A model generated the notes under the pieces. That model searched no databases. It had not been told where the DNA came from and saw nothing but the letters and a program-made list of their open reading frames with translations. Shown in pieces: positions 1 to 5,795 of a stretch of DNA of 5,807 nt (positions are counted from its first letter, which is position 1; each line of letters starts with the position of its first letter). The translations under genes were made by a program, and so were the position numbers. The DNA is from Capsulimonas sp. (GTDB taxonomy: Bacteria > Armatimonadota > Armatimonadia > Armatimonadales > Capsulimonadaceae): NCBI GenBank assembly GCA_025963815.1, contig JAOQAA010000715.1, positions 1-5,807 on the forward strand. The letters run 5' to 3'.

Positions 1-1
1 G

Positions 2-49
2 CTGCTCAGGCGGCGGCTGGCGTATGAGGCGGAACGGATGGGGCGTTGA
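2..49 (+). CDS. C-terminal end of an upstream gene (partial)
   Basis: Reading from base 2, the window opens with 15 codons, LLRRRLAYEAERMGR, then a TGA stop at 47-49. The residue mix (Arg/Leu/Glu/Ala, helix-like) looks like a real protein tail, and the strand agrees with the rest of the cluster. In eCIS loci the slot before the LysM gene is often taken by a tail-tube-related protein or a small helical protein, so this could be the end of one. The fragment is far too short to name. Of the other two forward frames, one stops at base 27 and the other runs on into repeat DNA, so this frame is the best choice, but the call is an inference. Confidence 0.4.
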   Translation: MLRRRLAYEAERMGR

Positions 50-64
50 GGCCAACCCCCTTCT

Positions 65-199
65 ACCCACCCCGGCCCTTCGGGCCACCCCTCCCGCAAC
101 GGGAAGGGTTTGGAAGAATTGCTCTTAAGAAAGCCGTCTGCGTTACTAGTCCATTCCCCTCCAGCTGCGGGAGGGGTGGCCCGAAGGGCCGGGGTGGGT
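65..199. repeat. Inverted pair of GC-rich palindromic repeats (REPIN-like), family 1
   Basis: Bases 65-98 and 166-199 are perfect reverse complements over 34 bp, separated by a 67-nt spacer (99-165). Each arm holds the palindrome GGCCCTTCGGGCC (74-86) or its complement (178-190). Each is followed on the inner side by a second hairpin: 87-96 with 100-109 (one mismatch) on the left, and 156-162 with 170-176 (perfect 7 bp) on the right. Similarity continues weakly inward, giving units of about 49 bp (65-113 and 151-199). Two head-to-head REP-type units with a short spacer is the layout of REPINs, which are mobilised by RAYT transposases. No transposase is in the window, so that assignment is inference. 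The spacer shows no coding sense. Confidence 0.75.
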
Positions 200-206
200 G
201 TAACCC

Positions 207-272
207 GGGAGTGGGTGGCCCGAAGGGCCGGGGGTAGGTTACTCAGGGGTGACGCGAAGCGCCGGGGTGGGT
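207..272. repeat. Two further direct copies of the family 1 palindromic repeat
   Basis: The right-hand unit of the preceding inverted pair is followed by two partial copies in the same orientation. Bases 213-233 repeat bases 174-194 exactly (21 bp, period 39) and include the palindrome at 217-229. A third copy lies at 244-272. Its flank 264-272 (GGGGTGGGT) equals 191-199, but its core 251-263 reads GACGCGAAGCGCC instead of GGCCCGAAGGGCC. Together with 65-199, these copies fill most of the 267-bp gap between the upstream gene and the LysM gene. Nothing resembling an RNA gene or a convincing promoter is seen in this gap. The last 36 bp before the LysM gene are free of the repeat. Confidence 0.7.
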
Positions 273-316
273 CATACGGCGCGTAAGAACGGCAAGTCGG
301 CAAAGGAGAACGTAAC

Positions 317-967
317 ATGGCTTTGGCTCCCGCGACGCTGCAAAATCTGGAAACCAAAAAGACCTTTAAGTGTCTGTTCAATCCGACCGAGTACACGATC
401 GCCAAGACGAACAACTGGAAGTCGAAGGAGCACACGGGCGAGAACGTCCCCAAGATCGACTTTACTGGCGGACAGTCACGGTCGCTCAAGATGAAGCTGT
501 TCTTCGATGTCTTTGAGGAGGACGGCGCCGATGTGCGGACATCGGTGGATATGCTCTGGGAACTGGCGCTGATCTATTCGGATAAGAAGCATCCGGTGAC
601 GAAAAAGTCCCGGCCGCCGCTGTGTCTGTTTCAGTGGGGGCCGAACTGGCAGTTCACGGCGGTGGTCGCGAGCCTATCGGTCAATTACACGCTGTTTCGG
701 GAGGACGGCACCCCCGTGCGCGCCATGGCCGATGTGACATTCACCGAGGCGCAGGACGACTCCAAGAAGAAGCCGACCAACCCGACATCGCACAGCGAGG
801 GCGGACGCAAGCGGCGCGAAGTGCAGCCGCGCGACACCCTCGCGATGATCGCCTTTGAAGAGTACGGTGACGCCAACCATTGGCGCAAAATCGCCGATGA
901 CAACCATCTCGACGACCCGCTGCATCTGCGGCCGGGCCAGATCCTTTCGATCCCGCCGCTTTCGTAA
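317..967 (+). CDS. LysM-containing contractile injection system tube/hub adaptor protein (Afp7/Pvc7-like)
   Basis: This 216-residue protein has the two-part layout of eCIS/phage tail adaptor proteins that sit between the inner tube and the central spike hub. Residues about 10-150 match the CIS tube-type domain, with its FNPTEYTIAKTNNW stretch (21-34), a segment rich in alternating hydrophobic residues, and WGPNW (107-111). Residues 146-167 are a charged linker rich in Lys, Ser and Arg. Residues about 168-214 are a C-terminal LysM domain: DTLAMIAFEEYGD, then W..IA.DN, DP..LRPGQ.L.IP. In this setting LysM probably makes protein contacts in the baseplate rather than binding peptidoglycan; that comes from known systems, not from this sequence. 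No signal peptide or membrane segment is visible, as expected for a particle assembled in the cytoplasm. The ATG at 317 has a strong site, AAGGAG (303-308), 8 nt upstream. The spike gene follows after 15 bp, so the two are very likely co-transcribed. Confidence 0.9.
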   Translation: MALAPATLQNLETKKTFKCLFNPTEYTIAKTNNWKSKEHTGENVPKIDFTGGQSRSLKMKLFFDVFEEDGADVRTSVDMLWELALIYSDKKHPVTKKSRPPLCLFQWGPNWQFTAVVASLSVNYTLFREDGTPVRAMADVTFTEAQDDSKKKPTNPTSHSEGGRKRREVQPRDTLAMIAFEEYGDANHWRKIADDNHLDDPLHLRPGQILSIPPLS

Positions 968-982
968 GGAGCCGCTTTCGCA

Positions 983-2965
983 ATGGCCAACGCCGACACA
1001 TCGCATCTGTCCCACTTTGATATCAAGGTGGGAGGCAAGCAGGAGCCCCAAATCCTGGAGGCGATGCTCGACTGCACCGTGGAAAACAGCCTGCACCTGC
1101 CGGACCTGTGCACCGTCCGGCTGCATGATCCGGGGTTCGTCTGGCTGGACAGCGACAAAGTCAAGGAAGGCGTCACGATTGAGATTTTGGCGGGCGAAGA
1201 GAACATCATGCCGCTGAGGACGATCTTTCAGGGCGAAGTGACCGCGCTGGAGATGGACCTCGCCGCGCATGGCTCGCCGACCCTCGTCCTGCGCTGCTCA
1301 GATCGTTCGCACCGATTGCACCGGGGACGCAAGAGCCGCTCATTCGTGCAGTCCAAAGATACGGATATCGTCAAGAAGGTCGCCGAAGAAGACGGCTTTA
1401 CGGTCCATGCCGACACAACGTCGCAGGTCCACGAGTGGGTCTTTCAGAACAACCAGACCAACTGGGAGTTTCTGACCGAGCGGGCGGCCTACAACGGGTT
1501 TCGTCTGTTTGTCCAGGGTGAGAAAGACCTGCATTTTGAGAAAGTGCAGGACCAGGGAACCGGTGCGCTGACCATTGAATGGGGCAAAGACCTGCGCTCG
1601 TTCCGGCCGCGCACCTCGGCGGGGCGGCAGGTGAGCGAAGTGGTGGTGCGCGGCTGGGACCCGAAGACCAAGCAGCCGATCGTCGGCTCGTGCAAGACGC
1701 CAGTCGGCGTCCCGCAGATCGGCGACACAAAAAGCGGCGGGGAGATCGCCGCCAAGGCCTTTGGCGCGGCGAAAATGGTCATCGCCGACCGACCGATCCA
1801 CAGTCAGGCCGAAGCCGACGACCTCGCGCGTTCGGTGTGCGACGATCTCGGCGGAAGCTTTGTGGAAGCCGAGGGCCTCTGTCACGGTCAGCCGACCCTC
1901 AAGCCCGGCATGATGATCGAGATCAAGAACATCGGCAAGCGATTCAGCGGCAAGTACCAAGTCAGCGCCACGACGCATGTGTACACGCCCGCCGAGGGTT
2001 TTTCCACACTGTTCTCGATCAGCGGGAAGAACCCGTCGACGCTGCTCGGCCTGCTCCAAGGCGAGGGAAACGGCAAGCGCGCCGCCGTCGGCGGCAACAT
2101 CGTGGTGGGGCTTGTTACGGACAACGTCGATCCAGAAAACTTAGGCCGGGTCAAGGTCAAGTACCCCTGGCTGACCGAAGACCACACGAGTTACTGGGCG
2201 CGCCAGTCCGCCCCGATGGCCGGTCCAGGGCGCGGTTTTTATTTTCTTCCTGAAGTGGACGATGAAGTTCTCGTCGCCTTCGAGCACGGCGACATCCGCC
2301 GCCCGTATATTATCGGCGCTCTCTGGAACGGCAAGGACAAGCCGATTGAAGGCAATAGCAAGGCCATCGCCGGCGGTAAGGTCAACCGTCGCACGATCAT
2401 GACGCGCATCGGCCACACGGTCTTGTTAGACGACACGGACGGTACGGGGGAAATGCGATTGACGACCGCGAGCGGCCATTACATCACGCTCAACGACAAA
2501 GACCAGAACATCACGGCGCAGACGAAGATGGGGCATAAGATTATCTTAGACGACGCCGGCAGTAAGATCGATATTGTCGATATGACCGGCGCGAACAAGA
2601 TCACGATCGCATCTACGGACCAATCGATCACCATGACCTGCCTGGGCAACTTCAGCGTCAACGCCGTCGGCAGTATCTCGCTAACCACCGCGCAGACGCT
2701 CAGTATGCAGGCCGCTCTCGGCATCAACGAAACGACACCTGCCATGATGACCCAATCGGTTGGCGGCGTCCTGAACCAGACGGTCGGGGGCGCGATGTCG
2801 CAATCCGTGGGCGGTGCATTGAATGTCCAGTCGGCGGGCGCCGTGGCGATTACGGCGGGCGGCGCGACGGCGATTACCTCGGGCGGCGCAATTGCCATCA
2901 CCGCGCCGACGGTGCCGATCACGGGCTTGATTATTAATAATGGGATCCCGATACCGATACCGTAG
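983..2965 (+). CDS. vgrG: VgrG-like spike/hub protein of a contractile injection system (Afp8/Pvc8-like)
   Basis: This 660-residue protein would trimerise into the central hub and needle that punctures the target membrane. Residues about 1-345 resemble the gp27/phage GPD hub domains. Residues 371-447 form the gp5-type OB fold (phage baseplate V family), with DPENLGRVKVKYPW, YWARQSAPMAGPGRGFYFLPEVDDEVLVAFEHGD and PYIIGALWNG seen in order. Residues about 470-643 are beta-strand-rich (MTRIGHTVLLDD, GHYITLNDK, GHKIILDD), leading into octapeptide repeats at 588-643 that suit a triple-stranded beta-helix. The chain ends in the Pro/Ile-rich GIPIPIP. There is no lysozyme insert and no obvious C-terminal effector domain, so it looks like a purely structural spike. 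The ATG at 983 follows AAGGAG at 966-971, which overlaps the stop of the LysM gene. The spacing of 11 nt is somewhat long. A type VI VgrG is less likely given the neighbours (LysM, gp25, J-like proteins). Confidence 0.92.
   Translation: MANADTSHLSHFDIKVGGKQEPQILEAMLDCTVENSLHLPDLCTVRLHDPGFVWLDSDKVKEGVTIEILAGEENIMPLRTIFQGEVTALEMDLAAHGSPTLVLRCSDRSHRLHRGRKSRSFVQSKDTDIVKKVAEEDGFTVHADTTSQVHEWVFQNNQTNWEFLTERAAYNGFRLFVQGEKDLHFEKVQDQGTGALTIEWGKDLRSFRPRTSAGRQVSEVVVRGWDPKTKQPIVGSCKTPVGVPQIGDTKSGGEIAAKAFGAAKMVIADRPIHSQAEADDLARSVCDDLGGSFVEAEGLCHGQPTLKPGMMIEIKNIGKRFSGKYQVSATTHVYTPAEGFSTLFSISGKNPSTLLGLLQGEGNGKRAAVGGNIVVGLVTDNVDPENLGRVKVKYPWLTEDHTSYWARQSAPMAGPGRGFYFLPEVDDEVLVAFEHGDIRRPYIIGALWNGKDKPIEGNSKAIAGGKVNRRTIMTRIGHTVLLDDTDGTGEMRLTTASGHYITLNDKDQNITAQTKMGHKIILDDAGSKIDIVDMTGANKITIASTDQSITMTCLGNFSVNAVGSISLTTAQTLSMQAALGINETTPAMMTQSVGGVLNQTVGGAMSQSVGGALNVQSAGAVAITAGGATAITSGGAIAITAPTVPITGLIINNGIPIPIP
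2744..2911 (+). repeat. Octapeptide-encoding tandem repeat in the spike needle
   Basis: Seven consecutive 8-residue units occupy residues 588-643 of the spike protein: MMTQSVGG, VLNQTVGG, AMSQSVGG, ALNVQSAG, AVAITAGG, ATAITSGG, AIAITAPT. The first three follow the VxGxxxxx pattern known from the T4 gp5 C-terminal beta-helix, and the later ones relax the Val to Ala or Ser. The DNA period is 24 nt and is still visible in the last units (GCGATTAC recurring). This segment very likely forms the rod-like shaft of the needle just before the tip. Confidence 0.75.
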
Positions 2966-2980
2966 GAGGCCCTCATCCCC

Positions 2981-3127
2981 CTGCCCCGGATTTGGCCCCC
3001 CTGCCCCCCAATCCTGGGGGAAGAGTTGGTCGTAGTCTGAACGATCTTTCGGGCCACGAAGAAACAACAAACGCCGCCGCTAACCTCCTCCCCCAGGATT
3101 GGGGGCAGGGGGCCGAAGCCGGGGCAG
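2981..3127. repeat. Long imperfect inverted repeat (REPIN-like), family 2, between spike and gp25 genes
   Basis: The left arm 2981-3020 and right arm 3090-3127 are reverse complements apart from two extra C residues in the left arm and two substitutions. They flank a 69-nt spacer (3021-3089). The innermost part of each arm is itself a small hairpin: CCCCCA/TGGGGG at 3005-3020 with loop ATCC, and at 3090-3105 with loop GGAT. The outer part carries CTGCCCCGG. This sequence is unrelated to the family 1 repeat at 65-199, but the geometry is nearly the same. It fills most of the 184-bp gap (2966-3149), where no gene is visible. No T-run follows either arm, so a classical Rho-independent terminator is not supported. 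Transcripts reading through could fold into a large hairpin ending 22 nt before the gp25 start. Confidence 0.75.
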
Positions 3128-3149
3128 AGACCGAATCGAGACACAGCCA

Positions 3150-3557
3150 ATGCCCGATCCAACAAAAGACTTCTTAGGCGCCGGCTGGAAATTTCCGCCG
3201 CAATTAGATTCGCGCGGCCGGATCGAGCTTGTCAGCCAGGAGCAGGACGTCGCCGAGGCTCTGCGCATTATTTTGATGACGCGTAAGGGTGAGCGGGCGA
3301 TGCGGCCCGACTTTGGTTCGGAATTGTTTTCGCTTCAGTTTGCGCCCAACGACGCCACCACGGCGGGATTGGCGCGGCGGTATGCGCAGGAAGCCGTCGA
3401 GATGTATGAGCCGCGCATTGAAGTCAAGGAAGTGCATGCGGGGCCGGACCCGGAGCGACCGGAGCGGCTGCTGATCAGTATCGCGTACCATATCCATGCG
3501 ACCAACGCCGATCGCAATCTCGTGTTTCCGTTCTATGTCAGTCCCGACGAGGAGTAA
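3150..3557 (+). CDS. gp25-like baseplate wedge protein (Afp9/Pvc9-like)
   Basis: The 135-residue product matches the usual length of the gp25/W/TssE family, which forms the baseplate wedge core and initiates sheath polymerisation. Visible family signs are FLGAGWKFP near the N-terminus (8-16), the helix-plus-turn EQDVAEALRIILMTRKGER (31-49) followed by MRPDFGSELF (51-60), and a second helix ending in MYEPRIEV (85-92) with the conserved EPR. A final strand pair lies at about 106-130. The ATG at 3150 is chosen because homologues begin close to the FLG.GW motif. An earlier in-frame ATG at 3099 lies inside the repeat arm and would add 17 repeat-derived residues. No strong Shine-Dalgarno sequence precedes 3150. 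The gene is 6 bp from the baseplate J gene, so the two probably share a transcript. Confidence 0.9.
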   Translation: MPDPTKDFLGAGWKFPPQLDSRGRIELVSQEQDVAEALRIILMTRKGERAMRPDFGSELFSLQFAPNDATTAGLARRYAQEAVEMYEPRIEVKEVHAGPDPERPERLLISIAYHIHATNADRNLVFPFYVSPDEE

Positions 3558-3563
3558 CAGACC

Positions 3564-5672
3564 ATGTCCCTGCCGTCTCCGAACCTGGACGACCGTAAGT
3601 TTCAGGAGATCGTCAACGACGTCAAGCAGCAGATCGGCCGGCGCTGCCCCGAGTGGACGGATCACAACGTCTCCGACCCGGGCGTCACGCTGATCGAGCT
3701 GTTCGCTTATATGACCGAGATGACGCTGTATCGTCTCAACCAGGTTCCTGAGAAGAACTATATCAAGTTCCTGGAGATGATTGGCGTGTCGCTGGAGCCG
3801 CCCAGCCCCGCGCTGACCGACTTACGCTTTCGATTGTCACGCCCCATTGATGATCGTGACGGCGAAGAAGCGTTTGAGCGAACCCTGCGCGCCAGCGATA
3901 CCGTCGCCGCCACGGTCCGCACCGAGACGGACGAGGCGATTGAGTTCGCCACGGACACGGATCTGCGTCTCGTCCGTCCTCGGCTGACGCACGTTCTGGC
4001 CGCCCGGACCGACAGCGACCCGAACACGCTGCCCGGCGCACGTGAGTTTGCTCCAGGTGAGAAGGGTTTCCAAATTTTCAGCCCATCTCCGCGCGAGGGC
4101 GACGCCCTTTATCTGGGCTTCGAAGCCGATGTGTCTGGAAATTTGATCGAGCTGGAAGTGGACGCGGTGCAGTCGGCGGCGGTCGGCCTGGATGAAGACT
4201 ATCCGGCGCAGCGCTGGGAGATCTGGAACGGTGAGGAGAGCCGCTGGGACCGCTTGGATGTCCCGCGCGACACGACTTACGGCTTCAATCGCCCGCCGGG
4301 AATGCCGCGCGGCGATGAGCCTTCGGGCCTGATCGAGCTGGCGATGCCGTCCAACCTCGTTTCGCGCTGGCTTGGCGGGCGGCGCGCCTACTGGGTACGC
4401 TGTGTTTACACGCCGGACCTGCCGCCGCGCGGCGTGGACCGCCGCATCCCGGCGATCTACCAGAAGTCGCCGGAGATCCGATCCGTCACGGCGCGCACCA
4501 TCGGCGGATCTGCGCCGGCGAGCAACTGTATTGTCATCGCCTGGAAGGACTTAGGGCAGAGCGATGGGAGCGCAGGCCAGGTCTTCACGCTCGGCCACGC
4601 GCCGATCCTGCCGCGTCGTCCGGGAGAGACGATCGCCGTGGGCGAGCAGGGCGCCTCTCATGCGGAGCTTCAGCCATGGGAGGAAGTTCTCGACTTCGCG
4701 GACAGCGGTCCCGACGATCGGCACTTTGTCTGTGATTCTCTCACGGGTGAGATTTTCTTTGGACCGAACGTCCCGCAGCCCGACGGATCGACACGCCAGC
4801 ACGGCGCCATCCCGGCGAAGGGACTGACGGTTACTTTCACGTCCTATCGCTACGGCGGAGGCGTGCAGGGAAATGTTGCGCCGGACCAATTGACGGTGCT
4901 CAAAAGCTCGATCCCCTATATCTCGACTGTCAGCAATCCGCGGCGGGCTGAGGGTGGGCGGGAGCAAGAGTCGCTGGAGCGGGCGAAGATGCGGGGCCGG
5001 ACGATCCTTCGCATGCGCGATCGCGCCGTCACTGCCGAGGATTATGAATATCTCGCGCGCCGGGCGTCTTCCGGCGTCGGCCGCGCGCAGTGCGTCCAGC
5101 CGCGCGCCGTCCATGATGCCGGAAGCATCCCGCCCGGAGTGGTCCGCGTGCTGCTCGTCCCTTCGCTGGCTGGTGACGTGTCCGTGCCCCGCCCCGCCGA
5201 CCTGCGCGTTTCCGAGCGCGTGCGCCGGGACGTCCTGACCTATCTCGACGAACGCCGCCTTTTGACCACCGTGCTCGAAGTCGCCGAACCCGATTATGTC
5301 TTCGTCTCGACAGAAATCACACTGGTGGCCGACCCGAAGGCCGACGCCGCACAGGTCCGTCGCGCGGTGCAGGCGCGATTAGAAAACTTCGTCCACCCAT
5401 TGCGTGGCGGCCCGAACGGCGATGGCTGGCCGTTCCGTCTCACGCTGACGCTGTCCGATATCTACGCCCAGGTGCAGGCGGCGAGCGGCGTCGCCTTCTT
5501 GCTCGACGCCAAGATCTTTGTTTCGCGGCTCGCCAACGCGACCGAGGGATTATTGACCCAGGAAGAACGGATCGATATTACTCAGGGCGTGCGCGTGAAT
5601 GAGCATGAACTGCTCTGCACCCGCGAGCATCGTATCCGAGTGCGGCCCATGTCTGCGGTGGGGGAGGAGTGA
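3564..5672 (+). CDS. Baseplate J/gp47-like wedge protein, putative baseplate assembly protein (Afp11/Pvc11-like)
   Basis: This 702-residue protein belongs to the baseplate J family, whose members bridge the gp25-containing wedge core and surround the hub, like T4 gp6. The N-terminal signature is clear: W.DHNVSDPGVTLIELFAYMTEM.LYRLNQVPE and IKFLEMIGV (31-75). The middle region (about 100-420) is beta-rich. The J core appears as YRYGGGVQGNVAPDQL (428-443), then NPRRAEGGRE..ESLERAK (458-475) and RDRAVTAEDYEYLAR (485-499). The C-terminal part has HPLRGGPNGDGWPF with SDIYAQVQAASGV (611-643). The ATG at 3564 has GAGGAG (3549-3554) 9 nt upstream, inside the end of the gp25 gene. eCIS loci usually carry a second, larger J-like gene (Afp12) just downstream; this one fits the first position. 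No frameshift or truncation is seen. Confidence 0.92.
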   Translation: MSLPSPNLDDRKFQEIVNDVKQQIGRRCPEWTDHNVSDPGVTLIELFAYMTEMTLYRLNQVPEKNYIKFLEMIGVSLEPPSPALTDLRFRLSRPIDDRDGEEAFERTLRASDTVAATVRTETDEAIEFATDTDLRLVRPRLTHVLAARTDSDPNTLPGAREFAPGEKGFQIFSPSPREGDALYLGFEADVSGNLIELEVDAVQSAAVGLDEDYPAQRWEIWNGEESRWDRLDVPRDTTYGFNRPPGMPRGDEPSGLIELAMPSNLVSRWLGGRRAYWVRCVYTPDLPPRGVDRRIPAIYQKSPEIRSVTARTIGGSAPASNCIVIAWKDLGQSDGSAGQVFTLGHAPILPRRPGETIAVGEQGASHAELQPWEEVLDFADSGPDDRHFVCDSLTGEIFFGPNVPQPDGSTRQHGAIPAKGLTVTFTSYRYGGGVQGNVAPDQLTVLKSSIPYISTVSNPRRAEGGREQESLERAKMRGRTILRMRDRAVTAEDYEYLARRASSGVGRAQCVQPRAVHDAGSIPPGVVRVLLVPSLAGDVSVPRPADLRVSERVRRDVLTYLDERRLLTTVLEVAEPDYVFVSTEITLVADPKADAAQVRRAVQARLENFVHPLRGGPNGDGWPFRLTLTLSDIYAQVQAASGVAFLLDAKIFVSRLANATEGLLTQEERIDITQGVRVNEHELLCTREHRIRVRPMSAVGEE

Positions 5673-5677
5673 CCTAT

Positions 5678-5724
5678 CCCCGCGCTTCGCGCCACCCTTC
5701 CCCCTGCGAAGTAGGGGGAAGGGT
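5678..5724. repeat. Single family 1 palindromic repeat unit after the baseplate J gene
   Basis: Starting five bases after the J gene stop, the order CCCC, GCGCTTCGCGC palindrome (5682-5692), ACCC, then a second hairpin reproduces the layout of the unit at 65-113. The second hairpin is a perfect 12-bp stem (5694-5705 with 5713-5724) with a 7-nt loop. No T-run follows, so it is not a standard terminator, although a strong hairpin immediately after a stop codon could protect the mRNA 3' end or slow transcription. The core carries the same variant found at 251-263. It is a lone unit, with no inverted partner before the window ends. Confidence 0.65.
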
Positions 5725-5734
5725 AAGAATAGGA

Positions 5735-5785
5735 GCCCCTCCGTCCCATAGGATTAGGAAGGCCCCTCCGCCCCAATTCTGGGGG
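5735..5785. repeat. Tandem family 2 repeat remnants at the window end
   Basis: GCCCCTCCGTCCCA (5735-5748) and GCCCCTCCGCCCCA (5762-5775) are 27 bp apart and differ at one base. The second continues as ATTCTGGGGG and forms a hairpin (5771-5775 with 5780-5784, loop ATTC). This resembles the CCCCCAATCCTGGGGG core of the inverted repeat at 2981-3127, so both repeat families lie side by side here. The first copy has lost the hairpin's right arm and looks decayed. With the unit at 5678-5724, these repeats occupy most of the 135 bp after the J gene, which shows no gene of its own. Confidence 0.55.
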
Positions 5786-5795
5786 ACCCGATTTC

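Noticed and set aside
119..148. Possible sigma-70 promoter, TTGCTC (119-124) and TTACTA (143-148) with 18-nt spacing
   Set aside because: Both boxes are weak matches and the site lies within the spacer of the inverted repeat. A chance match is as likely.
46..237. A 63-codon plus-strand open frame rich in Pro, Gly and Arg
   Set aside because: It is read almost wholly from the palindromic repeat copies (PRPFGPPLPQ, GGPKGRGG) and has no ribosome binding site, so it is a repeat artefact.
65..272. CRISPR array
   Set aside because: Copies are inverted as well as direct, spacing is irregular (39 bp, then about 35 bp), there are no unique spacers of constant length and there are no cas genes.
1340..2059. 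A 239-codon minus-strand open frame opposite the spike gene
   Set aside because: It lies entirely antisense to a gene with clear family motifs. Long antisense frames are common in GC-rich DNA, and its composition is Arg/Ala/His-rich with no recognisable domain.
3099..3149. Upstream in-frame ATG at 3099 as the start of the gp25-like gene
   Set aside because: The extra 17 residues are encoded by the inverted-repeat arm and are unlike the gp25 family N-terminus, so the start at 3150 is preferred.
2479..3165. A 228-codon minus-strand open frame crossing the end of the spike gene and the intergenic repeat
   Set aside because: Its N-terminal part is translated repeat DNA and the rest is antisense to the beta-helix repeats. 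The apparent hydrophobic segments come from reading the Gly/Ala/Thr repeats backwards.
4551..5114. A 187-codon minus-strand open frame opposite the baseplate J gene
   Set aside because: It is antisense to conserved J-family motifs and has no recognisable domain or ribosome binding site.
5694..5724. Rho-independent terminator after the baseplate J gene
   Set aside because: The 12-bp stem is strong, but no T-run follows and the hairpin is a normal part of the dispersed repeat unit.
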